A DNA stretch of 17,716 bases. Source: Bacillota bacterium. GTDB taxonomy: Bacteria > Bacillota > Clostridia > Christensenellales > SZUA-584. The stretch lies in contig JAEZIW010000211.1 of the NCBI GenBank assembly GCA_023436525.1, forward strand, positions 1 through 17,716, written 5' to 3'. Within the stretch, counting starts at the first letter, position 1, and each line of letters opens with the position of its first letter. The notes below the pieces were generated by a model. It did not search any database. It saw only the letters and a list, made by a program, of their open reading frames with translations, and was not told where the DNA came from. Both the position numbers and the translations under genes were made by a program. This document shows positions 1 to 7,051 of the stretch, piece by piece.

Positions 1-524
1 ACTATGGCTTAATCTATGCGGGCGCACAGAAAAACATCGGCCCCGCGGGCGTCACTGTGGTGATTGTGCGCGACGATTTGATCGGCAAAGCGCCGGAAAA
101 CACGCCCTCGATGCTCGATTACAAGCTGATGGCGGACAATGATTCGATGTACAACACGCCGTCGACATACGGTATTTATATTGCAGGGCTGGTGTTTGCG
201 CATTTATTAAAGGAAGGCGGCGTTTCCGCGATGCAGCAGCGCAACGAGGAAAAGGCCGCGCTGCTTTATGATTATCTGGATTCGTCATCGCTGTTTAAGC
301 CCACCGCGCAAAAGGAATTCCGTTCACTGATGAACGTGACGTTTGTGACGGGAGACGAGGCGCTTGATAAGAAGTTTGTTTCGGAAGCCAAAGCCAAAGG
401 CTTTGTTAACATCAAGGGCCATAGAAGCGTGGGCGGCATGAGAGCCAGTATTTACAACGCCATGCCGTATGAAGGCGTGAAGGCTTTGGTCGACTTCATG
501 AAAGAATTTGAAAAGAACGCGTAA
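1..524 (+). CDS. serC: Phosphoserine aminotransferase, C-terminal part (5' end outside window)
   Basis: This is the 3' end of a gene entering from the left. Its codon frame begins at base 3 and runs to TAA at 522-524, leaving about 173 residues. The enzyme makes O-phosphoserine from 3-phosphohydroxypyruvate and glutamate with pyridoxal phosphate, the second step of serine synthesis, in the cytoplasm. The visible part opens with YAGAQKNIGPAG; in the family the lysine of this motif (codon 30-32) holds the PLP. Further family landmarks are DNDSMYNTPSTYGIY, the small C-terminal domain, and GHRSVGGMRASIYNAMP near the end, where the substrate phosphate is bound. serA, the first-step enzyme, begins 23 bases downstream, which fits one serine operon. 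The family is certain; the promoter and N-terminus cannot be seen. Confidence 0.96.
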   Translation, partial: YGLIYAGAQKNIGPAGVTVVIVRDDLIGKAPENTPSMLDYKLMADNDSMYNTPSTYGIYIAGLVFAHLLKEGGVSAMQQRNEEKAALLYDYLDSSSLFKPTAQKEFRSLMNVTFVTGDEALDKKFVSEAKAKGFVNIKGHRSVGGMRASIYNAMPYEGVKALVDFMKEFEKNA

Positions 525-547
525 TGATAGCTTAAGGAGCTGATAAT

Positions 548-1717
548 ATGTTTAAAATCAAAAAACTCAATTCGATCTCGAATGTGGTGTACGATTATCT
601 GCCAAAGGAGAAATACGAGATCAGCGAAGATGCGGCCGACTACGATGCGATACTCGTAAGATCCGCGAAAGTCCACGATCTGCAAATGCCGGACAGCGTG
701 CTGGCGATTGCGCGCGCCGGAGCGGGTGTGAACAACATACCGGTGGATGACTGCGCAAAAAAAGGTATTGTTGTGTTCAATACGCCGGGTGCGAACGCCA
801 ACGGCGTGAAGGAACTGGTGCTGGCGGGTATGTTGATAGCGAGCCGCCATATTATTGAAGCAAACGAATGGGTTAAAACGCTCAAGGGCAAGGGCGACGA
901 GGTGCTGCCCATGGTGGAAAAGGGCAAAAACCAGTTTGTGGGGCCGGAAATTGAAGGCAAAACACTCGGTGTGATTGGTCTTGGCGCCATCGGCGTGATG
1001 GTGGCCAATGCCGCACGGTCGCTCGGTATGCACGTCATCGGCTACGATCCGTACATATCCATTGAATCGGCATGGGGGCTCGATCATGACGTGCAGCGCG
1101 CCATCAGCCTCGACAGCGTGCTCTTGAATGCGGATTTTATCACGCTGCACATTCCGTTGATGGATCAAACGAAAAGCTTCATCGGCTCAGCGGAAATAGC
1201 CAAAATGAAAAAGAACGTGGTATTGCTGAACTTTGCGAGAAACGGGCTGATCGATTACGACGCGCTGTACGACGCGCTCGACAAAAAAGAGATCAAATGC
1301 TATGTGACGGATTTCCCGAACGAGAAGCTTTTGAACTACGACAACGCAATCAGCATTCCGCACCTTGGCGCATCCACGCACGAGTCGGAAGAGAACTGCG
1401 CCGTGATGGCGGCAACTGAGCTGAGGGATTACCTTGAAACGGGTAAGATCGTCAATTCGGTGAATATGCCAAACGCTGTGCTGCCGTTTACCGGCAAGTT
1501 CCGCGTGGCTGTGATTCACAAAAACGTGACCGGTATGGTCGGGCAGATCACTGCGCTGCTGGCCGATTCGGGCGCGAACATCACGGACATGGTTAACAAA
1601 TCGAAAGGCGAGATCGCTTACACCGTGATAAACCTTGATGAACATGTGGATAATATGACCATCGACAAAATCAAGGCCGTGGGCAGCGTAATTCGCGTCA
1701 GAAGTTTTGAGAAATAA
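548..1717 (+). CDS. serA: D-3-phosphoglycerate dehydrogenase, short form with C-terminal ACT domain
   Basis: This 389-residue NAD-dependent dehydrogenase oxidises 3-phosphoglycerate to 3-phosphohydroxypyruvate, the entry step of serine synthesis. The ATG at 548 has AAGGAG at 534-539. A substrate-binding domain is split around a Rossmann fold whose dinucleotide motif GVIGLGAIG is at residues 141-149. Likely catalytic residues are Arg231 (NFARNGLID), Glu259 and His272 (PHLGAST). Residues 318-389 form an ACT domain (FRVAVIHKNVTGMVGQI), which in the family binds serine for feedback inhibition. The length matches the short SerA type without the intervening domain. The arginine motif reads ARNG rather than the commoner ARGG, which is tolerated in this subgroup. 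It lies just after serC, so the two are very probably co-transcribed. Confidence 0.96.
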   Translation: MFKIKKLNSISNVVYDYLPKEKYEISEDAADYDAILVRSAKVHDLQMPDSVLAIARAGAGVNNIPVDDCAKKGIVVFNTPGANANGVKELVLAGMLIASRHIIEANEWVKTLKGKGDEVLPMVEKGKNQFVGPEIEGKTLGVIGLGAIGVMVANAARSLGMHVIGYDPYISIESAWGLDHDVQRAISLDSVLLNADFITLHIPLMDQTKSFIGSAEIAKMKKNVVLLNFARNGLIDYDALYDALDKKEIKCYVTDFPNEKLLNYDNAISIPHLGASTHESEENCAVMAATELRDYLETGKIVNSVNMPNAVLPFTGKFRVAVIHKNVTGMVGQITALLADSGANITDMVNKSKGEIAYTVINLDEHVDNMTIDKIKAVGSVIRVRSFEK

Positions 1718-1738
1718 TACATAGAAGAAGAGGTTTTC

Positions 1739-2242
1739 ATGGTCATCATAGAAATGTCAGACGGAAAAAAGATAACGATAGAGCTGCTTAGCGAGTACGC
1801 GCCGAACACGGTGAAGAACTTTAAGAGCCTTGTATCGAAGGGCTTTTACAACGGGCTCATTTTTCACCGCGTGATCAGCGGCTTTATGATTCAGGGCGGA
1901 TGCCCGAGCGGCAGCGGCACGGGCGGCCCCGGCTACGCGATAAAGGGCGAGTTTGCGGCAAACGGGGTGGAAAACACCTTAAGCCACACGCGTGGTGTGA
2001 TTTCGATGGCGCGCTCGGCGGCGATGAACTCGGCAGGCAGCCAGTTCTTCATCTGCCATGCGGACGCAAAGTTTCTTGACAAGCAGTATGCGGCGTTTGG
2101 CCGTGTGGTGGAGGGCATGGACGTGGTGGACGCGATTGCGGCGACCGAGACGAACCACGCCGACAAGCCAAAAACCCCTCAGGTGATGAAGAGTGTGACG
2201 CTCACTGAGGATGAGACGGTGGAAGAGCCGGAGAAAATGTAG
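1739..2242 (+). CDS. Cyclophilin-type peptidyl-prolyl cis-trans isomerase, cytoplasmic
   Basis: This 167-residue single-domain cyclophilin speeds isomerisation of Xaa-Pro bonds during protein folding. The ATG at 1739 follows a purine-rich AGAAGAGG at 1727-1734. Active-site signatures seen are FHRV at 42-45 (catalytic Arg44), FMIQGG at 49-54 (Phe49, Gln52), SQFFI at 101-105 and LDKQYAAFGRV at 113-123. The position occupied by tryptophan in human cyclophilin A is tyrosine here, as in many bacterial forms that are insensitive to cyclosporin. There is no signal peptide or lipobox, so it should act in the cytoplasm. The acidic C-terminal tail (TEDETVEEPEKM) lies beyond the fold. It follows serA by 21 bases and precedes a terminator, so it is probably the last gene of the serC-serA transcript. 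Confidence 0.95.
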   Translation: MVIIEMSDGKKITIELLSEYAPNTVKNFKSLVSKGFYNGLIFHRVISGFMIQGGCPSGSGTGGPGYAIKGEFAANGVENTLSHTRGVISMARSAAMNSAGSQFFICHADAKFLDKQYAAFGRVVEGMDVVDAIAATETNHADKPKTPQVMKSVTLTEDETVEEPEKM

Positions 2243-2254
2243 TTTCTAACTGTA

Positions 2255-2290
2255 ATCCCCGATGATATAAAACATCGTCGGGGATTTTTT
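2255..2290 (+). terminator. Rho-independent terminator of the serC-serA-cyclophilin operon
   Basis: The arms ATCCCCGATGAT (2255-2266) and ATCGTCGGGGATT (2274-2286) pair with one G-U around a 7-base loop and run into T residues to 2290. It starts 13 bases after the cyclophilin stop codon. Confidence 0.93.
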
Positions 2291-2374
2291 GTACCCTCAT
2301 CCGATACTGCGCACTGCCTTCACCAATAAGCAAATACATACCAAGAGTTGTCACGTAAAATAAAAAAGCGTTTT

Positions 2375-2437
2375 ACTCCTTCCGTCAGACACTCGATTAA
2401 AATCGAGGTCTGCCACCTCCCTCATTGAGGGAGGCTG
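2375..2437 (+). repeat. Dispersed hairpin repeat, family A, copy 1
   Basis: This copy starts with ACTCCTTCCGTCA and contains TGCCACCTCCCTCA. It folds as two hairpins. The first pairs CAGAC (2386-2390) and CTCGATT (2392-2398) with AATCGAG (2401-2407) and GTCTG (2408-2412). The second pairs CCTCCCTCA (2416-2424) with TGAGGGAGG (2426-2434). Copy 2 at 3148-3229 shares both conserved blocks with a different middle. Similar CTCCCTCCGTCA...CACCTCCCTC elements are scattered between genes in many Clostridia genomes (general knowledge, not searched). The rest of the gap 2291-2563 holds no gene that I can support. Confidence 0.7.
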
Positions 2438-2563
2438 GAGCAAGAAGGGAATAGTTTCTATGCAACGGGCTTTGTGTTCTCGCCTTTCGTTTTATAACTG
2501 TGAGGAACAAACCGATGGTTGCCAAAGTCTTATGAATATAAAACATACGAAAGGAGTCAAGTA

Positions 2564-3019
2564 GTGAAAAGAATTCTGATAATGACCATAGCATCGGTAT
2601 TGATGCTTACTCTGGCAGGCTGTGCGCCGCAAATCAACGAGGGCAGCTTCGAAAAGTCGGAATACGGTGATCTGGCCGATACAGGCATCACCTTGAGCAT
2701 AAAAGAAGAGGCGGTAACCACGAAGACGGAATCGCTCACGATCGAATACACCAACAACACGGACATTGAATATGTGTTTGGGAAAGAGCCACATTTGGAA
2801 ATAGCCAGCGATGGAACGTGGTATGTGGTTCCCGTCAAAGAAACCGCAGCATGGGAAGCCATTGGTATTATACTGCCGCCAAACGGAACAAGCGAAGAAG
2901 ACTTTTCCTTTAAATTTTTCTATGAGGGGTTGATGCCCGGTCACTACCGGGTTATTAAGACGTTTAGTGCGCAGGGCAGCAACGTGGCGGCGGCGGCTGA
3001 GTTTGATATTCAAAAATGA
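2564..3019 (+). CDS. Small lipoprotein with bacterial Ig-like domain (Big_14-like)
   Basis: The start chosen is GTG at 2564, because AAGGAG at 2551-2556 lies 7 bases upstream; the frame stays open further upstream but without a binding site. The 151-residue product begins MKRILIMTIASVLMLTLAGC, a lipoprotein signal peptide with lipobox LAGC, so Cys20 should be lipidated and the protein held on the outer face of the membrane. The mature part has the look of a single beta-sandwich domain: IEYTNNTDIEYVFGKEPHLE, then a WYVVPV strand, a LPPNG turn and GHYRVIKTF near the end. This layout matches the Ig-like domain (Big_14) common in clostridial lipoproteins. Its binding partner is unknown. It stands alone between two family A repeats. 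Confidence is high for the lipoprotein and moderate for the domain. Confidence 0.85.
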   Translation: MKRILIMTIASVLMLTLAGCAPQINEGSFEKSEYGDLADTGITLSIKEEAVTTKTESLTIEYTNNTDIEYVFGKEPHLEIASDGTWYVVPVKETAAWEAIGIILPPNGTSEEDFSFKFFYEGLMPGHYRVIKTFSAQGSNVAAAAEFDIQK

Positions 3020-3057
3020 TTTGATGCAACAATTTATATAAAATAAAAGTATTCCTG

Positions 3058-3072
3058 TACCCCGTAGGGGTA
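3058..3072. repeat. Short palindrome TACCCC-GTA-GGGGTA, first copy
   Basis: This is a perfect 6-bp inverted repeat around GTA. Its first 14 bases recur exactly at 3204-3217 inside the second family A repeat. It lies 38 bases after the stop of the Ig-like lipoprotein gene and could form a small hairpin, but no T-run follows, so I do not call it a terminator. Confidence 0.6.
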
Positions 3073-3147
3073 TACTGTGCAATTCAAAACGATATACCCG
3101 TTTAAGAGCGTGGATGAATGTCGATATATACACGCGACGCACGTCCT

Positions 3148-3229
3148 TACTCCCTCCGTCAACTGCCCGATATACATTGGTCAATTGCCACCTCCCTCAC
3201 GACTACCCCGTAGGGGTGGATAGGGAGGC
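3148..3229 (+). repeat. Dispersed hairpin repeat, family A, copy 2
   Basis: This copy opens with TTACTCCCTCCGTCA and carries TGCCACCTCCCTCA at 3187-3200, the same two blocks as the copy at 2375 and in the same orientation. The second hairpin is larger: CCTCCCT (3191-3197) pairs with AGGGAGG (3222-3228), enclosing the nested palindrome ACCCC-GTA-GGGGT (3205-3217). The variable centre with conserved flanks is typical of folded, non-coding intergenic repeats. The gap 3020-3326 otherwise holds only the small palindrome and the ychF terminator. Confidence 0.7.
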
Positions 3230-3264
3230 ATATGCTGCTCAGATACAGATGTTGAATTGAATTT

Positions 3265-3296
3265 AAAAATCCCTGAGGACACATGTCTTCAGGGAT
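3265..3296 (-). terminator. Rho-independent terminator of ychF (minus strand)
   Basis: Read on the minus strand, ATCCCTGAAGA (3296-3286) pairs with TCCTCAGGGAT (3279-3269), with one G-U and a 6-base loop, followed by TTTTT (complement of 3265-3269). The plus strand has no T-run after the stem, so it acts on ychF, whose stop codon is 30 bases away. Confidence 0.9.
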
Positions 3297-3326
3297 ACTG
3301 TCGATTGTATTGATTGACTTCTTCGT

Positions 3327-4427
3327 CTACACGTTAAACTTAAACAGCGTCACGTCGCCGTCCTGCATTACATATTCCTTGCCCTCCTGACGAACCAGCC
3401 CCTTGGCCTTGGCCGATGCCATATCACCGCACGCCTTTAAGTCGTCAAACGCGACAATTTCAGCGCGGATGAACCCGCGTTCAAAATCGCTGTGTATCTT
3501 GCCCGCCGCGCCGGGTGCTTTGGTACCGCGCACAATCGTCCAGGCGCGCACTTCCTTTTCACCCGCTGTCAGGTAGCTGATCAGATTTAAGAGCTTATAG
3601 CTTTTCTGCACCAGCGCATCAAGCCCTGTTTGTTTCACGCCCAGCTCTTCCAAGAAAAGATGCCGCTCTTCCGCTGAGAGCGAAGAGAGCTCCTCTTCGA
3701 GCTTCGCACAGATCACCATCACCTCGGCCCCTTGTGTTTTGGCGGCTTCGAGCAGTGCTTTCACCTGCGGCAAGGCATACGGGTCGGCGCTTGTCGCGTC
3801 TTCCTCCGATATATTCGCGGCATAAAGCATCGGCTTATCGGTCAGCAAAAACAGCTCGCCGACAAGCGCGCGCTGCTGCTCATCCAAATCCATACCCGCG
3901 ACGAATATGCCCTTTTCAAGATTGTCTTTCACGAAACGAAGCGTCTCGCATTCTATCGCATACTTTTTATCGCCGGATTTGATCATCTTCTCGCTGCGCG
4001 TCAGCCGCTTTTCCACCGCTTCGATATCCGCGAATATCAGCTCAAAGTTGATCGTCTCCGCGTCTCTGGCGCTGCCGATGCTGCCATCCACATGCGTCAC
4101 GTCGTCGTCTTCAAAGCAGCGCACCACGTGCAGTATCGCATCCACCTCGCGGATGTGCGCCAAGAATTTGTTGCCAAGCCCTTCACCGCGGCTTGCGCCC
4201 TTCACCAGCCCCGCGATATCCACAAACTCGATCACAGCCGGCGTGAACTTGGCCGGATGATATAGTTCCGCGAGAAAGTCCATCCGCGCATCCGGCACGG
4301 CAACGACGCCTACGTTGGGGTCGATCGTGCAGAAGGGATAGTTTTCGCTTGCGGCGCCCGCGCCGGTGAGTGCGTTAAACAGCGATGATTTGCCCACGTT
4401 GGGCAGCCCGACAATACCGAGTTTCAT
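3327..4427 (-). CDS. ychF: YchF, Obg-family ribosome-associated ATPase
   Basis: This 366-residue protein is one of the universally conserved Obg-family P-loop NTPases. YchF proteins prefer ATP and bind ribosomes; in bacteria they are linked to translation control and oxidative-stress response. Seen in order: P-loop GLPNVGKSS at 7-15, switch region DIAGLVKGAS at 70-79, NISEED at 205-210 in place of the GTP-specifying NKxD (the reason YchF uses ATP), and a C-terminal TGS domain from about 282 with the signature DFERGFIRAEIV at 314-325. The length is the usual one. The ATG follows GAGGT on the minus strand (complement of 4432-4436). It is transcribed alone, opposite to its neighbours, from a clear promoter at 4458-4486 to the terminator at 3265-3296. 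Confidence 0.97.
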   Translation of the reverse strand: MKLGIVGLPNVGKSSLFNALTGAGAASENYPFCTIDPNVGVVAVPDARMDFLAELYHPAKFTPAVIEFVDIAGLVKGASRGEGLGNKFLAHIREVDAILHVVRCFEDDDVTHVDGSIGSARDAETINFELIFADIEAVEKRLTRSEKMIKSGDKKYAIECETLRFVKDNLEKGIFVAGMDLDEQQRALVGELFLLTDKPMLYAANISEEDATSADPYALPQVKALLEAAKTQGAEVMVICAKLEEELSSLSAEERHLFLEELGVKQTGLDALVQKSYKLLNLISYLTAGEKEVRAWTIVRGTKAPGAAGKIHSDFERGFIRAEIVAFDDLKACGDMASAKAKGLVRQEGKEYVMQDGDVTLFKFNV

Positions 4428-4457
4428 GCGTACCTCATTATATTATAGATTCACGCT

Positions 4458-4486
4458 ATTATAGCGCGGGGCAGAGGGGAAAGCAA
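4458..4486 (-). promoter_or_regulatory. Sigma-A-type promoter of ychF
   Basis: On the minus strand the -35 box TTGCTT (4486-4481) is separated by 17 bases from a perfect -10 box TATAAT (4463-4458). The -10 ends 30 bases before the ychF ATG, which leaves room for a leader of about 25 bases carrying the GAGGT site. Confidence 0.85.
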
Positions 4487-4587
4487 CAGAGAAACAAACG
4501 TCTTCATATTAGAAACGCTCTCCGTTACATATTAAACCTAGAAATATAGTTGTTGTCTATATTAATTACCACAAAGAAGTAAGGTTA

Positions 4588-4596
4588 TGGTATATT
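4588..4596 (+). promoter_or_regulatory. Candidate extended -10 promoter of the mosaic lipoprotein gene
   Basis: TGGTATATT is an extended -10 element (TG, one base, TATATT at 4591-4596), 34 bases before the ATG at 4631. No good -35 box is seen 16-18 bases upstream, which is usual for extended -10 promoters. Confidence 0.5.
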
Positions 4597-4630
4597 AGAG
4601 CAAACACTTTCATCACAGGAGAATACCGGT

Positions 4631-5611
4631 ATGAAAAAAAACCTTTGTTTAATGTTATGCGCTGCAATGCTCCTATCCCTTGCTGCCTGTGCCGCGCCCG
4701 CCGCAAAACCCATGTCGAGCGAAACGCCTGCTCAGACGCAAGTGGCCACGCTGTCGCCTACAGAGGAACCCACGCCGACGCCGGAGCTAATTCCGACACC
4801 TGAGCCCATGCCAAAGCCAGCTGATTTTTTGTGTGAGAAATATAACCCGTTTTTTCGTATCAACTGGCCTGAAGGTTTTAAGCCGGTCGGGTATATAATT
4901 CTTAATGGGTTTGGAGACGAAAAGGTTTATAACAAGTCAATCACATATGGAATTCAAATGATATATGAAGGCGTTGATGAGAAAAGTGTAAATGATGTTA
5001 TTACATTTTTAACAGAGTTAACCGGAGCTTCGCTTAGTGTCAGCGATAGTGTAAACGAGTTTCAAGAAAATTACTATTTAGATTTTGATGGGTACATAGA
5101 CGAATTAGGATCCCAAGTGGATGTCATGATGATACAAAATCAAATTAACGATGAACCGTGCATCCGTATTGATATGCGTGTATTTATTGAAGATTTATCT
5201 GGTTATGACATAAACGATTACATTGAAATAATTGACCTGAACTTTAAAGAAGATATTATTCCGGACTGGTTGGGAACAAAGGATCTCTTCTCAGAACAGG
5301 AACCACTCTATTCTACTTTACTGTATTCAACTGTTAATTTTAGCGATGGCGATAAAGAAATATACTTATCAGGCTCACGTGATTATAGTGTTGATGAAAA
5401 AGAAGCTGGTGAGTATATCGATACCTTATCTGTTTACAACGATGGTTATATCAGCGGCGGATTGGCAATGCTATTAGATTTTGAGTTTGATGAGGGGTTT
5501 TTTGAAATCGGGTATATTCACGATACTGATTATATTACTTTTGGTTTTTATTCAGACAATTCGGATACAAATTTTAATGATTACAATTGGGAATTAAAAA
5601 TACCTGAATAA
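4631..5611 (+). CDS. Acidic lipoprotein of unknown function with proline-rich linker
   Basis: This 326-residue protein has no recognised domain. AGGAG at 4617-4621 precedes the ATG by 9 bases. It begins MKKNLCLMLCAAMLLSLAAC, a lipoprotein signal with lipobox LAAC, so Cys20 is the likely lipid anchor. A linker of about 45 residues follows, rich in Thr, Pro and Glu (TPTPELIPTPEPMPKP) and typical of spacers across the cell wall. The remaining roughly 260 residues are strongly acidic and rich in Asp, Asn, Tyr and Ile, with alternating short strands and loops, suggesting a beta-rich extracellular domain that may bind ligand or metal. Base composition breaks within the gene: the start is GC-rich like its neighbours, the rest AT-rich (see findings). 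It is flanked by its own candidate promoter and terminator. Function unknown. Confidence 0.88.
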   Translation: MKKNLCLMLCAAMLLSLAACAAPAAKPMSSETPAQTQVATLSPTEEPTPTPELIPTPEPMPKPADFLCEKYNPFFRINWPEGFKPVGYIILNGFGDEKVYNKSITYGIQMIYEGVDEKSVNDVITFLTELTGASLSVSDSVNEFQENYYLDFDGYIDELGSQVDVMMIQNQINDEPCIRIDMRVFIEDLSGYDINDYIEIIDLNFKEDIIPDWLGTKDLFSEQEPLYSTLLYSTVNFSDGDKEIYLSGSRDYSVDEKEAGEYIDTLSVYNDGYISGGLAMLLDFEFDEGFFEIGYIHDTDYITFGFYSDNSDTNFNDYNWELKIPE

Positions 5612-5711
5612 AGAATTAATTATTTATGACACTTTACAGCGCAGCATGGAAGCAAAAATAATCCCGTCCAACCATAAGCGTATAATAGCTTAAACGAATT
5701 AATCATAGAAC

Positions 5712-5742
5712 AAAAAGCCTTTCAATAGCGGGAAGGCTTTTT
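5712..5742 (+). terminator. Rho-independent terminator after the mosaic lipoprotein gene
   Basis: AAAAAGCCTTTC (5712-5723) pairs with GGAAGGCTTTTT (5731-5742) around loop AATAGCG. The stem ends in a T-run, and its A-rich 5' side could make it work in both directions. It lies 100 bases after the stop codon. Confidence 0.8.
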
Positions 5743-5779
5743 GAATATAAATTGGCATGTATCGTTAAACAAGCCGCTC

Positions 5780-5849
5780 CATATGAATGGGTTGGATAAA
5801 ATTGCGGTTGTGAATCATATTGAATGGGTGTAAAATTATCTATTATAAA
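5780..5849 (+). promoter_or_regulatory. Promoter region of the homocysteine operon with imperfect direct repeat
   Basis: Two promoter readings are possible: TTGTGA (5808-5813), 17 bases, TAAAAT (5831-5836); and TTGAAT (5820-5825), 18 bases, TATAAA (5844-5849). Overlapping them is an imperfect direct repeat: CATATGAATGGGTTGGATAA (from 5780) and CATATTGAATGGGTGTAAAA (from 5816), 36 bases apart start to start. Such a repeat could be an operator. The leader to the GTG at 5890 is only about 35-50 bases, too short for a SAM riboswitch, and I see none. Confidence 0.5.
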
Positions 5850-5889
5850 TTTTTTTTATTTCAGCTGAAGGGATAAGCGGGAGGCAAAC

Positions 5890-7050
5890 GTGTCAAAGAC
5901 GATACATGAGATTAATGAAAAGCTGGCCAAAGGCAAGGCCGTGGTGTTTACCGCCGAGGAAGCCGTGCAGATGGCCAAGGAGCAGGGTGTGGCCGCGTGT
6001 GCGAAGAAAATCGATGTGGTGACGGCAGCCACGTTCGGCGCGATGTGCTCATCGGGCGCGGTATTAAACTTCGGTCACAGCGAACCCCCGATACGCATGG
6101 CGGAAATCACGCTGAACGGTGTGGAAGCGTACGGCGGGCTTGCGGCGGTGGATACGTTTATCGGCGCGACGCAGCCGGGGCGGCACACAGGCATTGAATA
6201 CGGCGGTGCGCATGTGATAGAAGACCTCGTTGCGGGCAAAGAGGTGGAGCTGATTGCGCACTCGAACGGGACAGACTGTTATTCGCGTACCGAGATCAAA
6301 ACAAACATCTCACTAAAGGATATGAATCAGGCGTATTTATATAACCCGCGCAATGCGTACCAAAATTATTCGGCAGCGACCAACACAACCAAAAAAACAA
6401 AGCGCACCTACATGGGCACGCTGCTGCCGAATATGGGCAACGTGACGTATACAACGGCAGGCGAATTATCGCCGCTGCTCAAAGACCCGAAGCTGCGGAC
6501 CATCGGCATCGGCACGCGTATTCTGCTGTGCGGCGGTGAAGGGTTTGTGGTGTTTGAAGGCACACAGGCGGTTAACAAATCGGCGGTGCTGCCGAATGGC
6601 GATAAGCACTTTGCTGGCTACACGCTGGCGGTGATGGGCGATTTAAGAGGCATGAGCAGCGAATACATTAAGGCCGCCACGTTCGACGGCTACGGCGTCT
6701 CGCTGTATGTGGGCATCGGCGTGCCGATTCCCGTGATTGACGAGGATATGATGGCCGACCTCGCCGTGCCGAACGACAAGCTTTACACCTATGTGTACGA
6801 CTACGGCTTCAGCACGCGCTCACGCGAGGAAATGAAACTGGTCAGCTATGCTGAACTGCGGTCTGGGCAGGTTGAGATCAACGGCAAAACGATACGAACG
6901 GCACCGCTTTCCAGCTTGCTGAAGGCGCGCAAGATTGCGGGTGAGCTGAAACAAAAGCTGCTGGATGGCAGCTTTGAAATGACGCAGCCGGTGGCCAAGC
7001 TGCCGTATCGCGCCAGCCTCAACTCACTGAACACAAAAGGAGAGAAGTAA
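5890..7050 (+). CDS. HcyBio/DUF39 homocysteine biosynthesis protein (L-aspartate semialdehyde sulfurtransferase)
   Basis: The start is GTG at 5890 with GCGGGAGGC at 5877-5885 just upstream. The 386-residue product belongs to the HcyBio family (DUF39, COG1900), whose studied member is MA1821 of Methanosarcina acetivorans. That protein, with a NIL-ferredoxin partner, converts aspartate 4-semialdehyde and sulfide to homocysteine without O-acyl-homoserine. Family landmarks are AATFGAMCSSGAVLNFGHS at 46-64, an AYGGLAAVDTFIGATQP block and GTDCYSRTE at 127-135. Cys53 and Cys130 correspond by motif and position to the two cysteines reported as essential in MA1821. GIGTRILLCGGEGFV at 206-220 is another conserved stretch. 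The next gene starts two bases after this stop and encodes the ferredoxin partner, which strongly supports the assignment. Cytoplasmic; no signal peptide. Confidence 0.93.
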   Translation: MSKTIHEINEKLAKGKAVVFTAEEAVQMAKEQGVAACAKKIDVVTAATFGAMCSSGAVLNFGHSEPPIRMAEITLNGVEAYGGLAAVDTFIGATQPGRHTGIEYGGAHVIEDLVAGKEVELIAHSNGTDCYSRTEIKTNISLKDMNQAYLYNPRNAYQNYSAATNTTKKTKRTYMGTLLPNMGNVTYTTAGELSPLLKDPKLRTIGIGTRILLCGGEGFVVFEGTQAVNKSAVLPNGDKHFAGYTLAVMGDLRGMSSEYIKAATFDGYGVSLYVGIGVPIPVIDEDMMADLAVPNDKLYTYVYDYGFSTRSREEMKLVSYAELRSGQVEINGKTIRTAPLSSLLKARKIAGELKQKLLDGSFEMTQPVAKLPYRASLNSLNTKGEK

Positions 7051-7051
7051 C

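Noticed and set aside
452..1168. Long open frame on the minus strand opposite serA
   Set aside because: It lies antisense to the well-supported serA and serC, has no ribosome binding site, and its His/Arg-rich product looks like a reverse-strand shadow.
2492..3184. 230-codon frame on the minus strand over the Ig-like lipoprotein gene
   Set aside because: The plus strand has a strong binding site, signal peptide and lipobox here; the minus frame runs through both flanking repeats and has no such signals.
5743..5889. Possible SAM or other riboswitch before the homocysteine genes
   Set aside because: No conserved riboswitch core was recognised, and the leader after the candidate promoters is too short. 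Only the direct repeat was retained.
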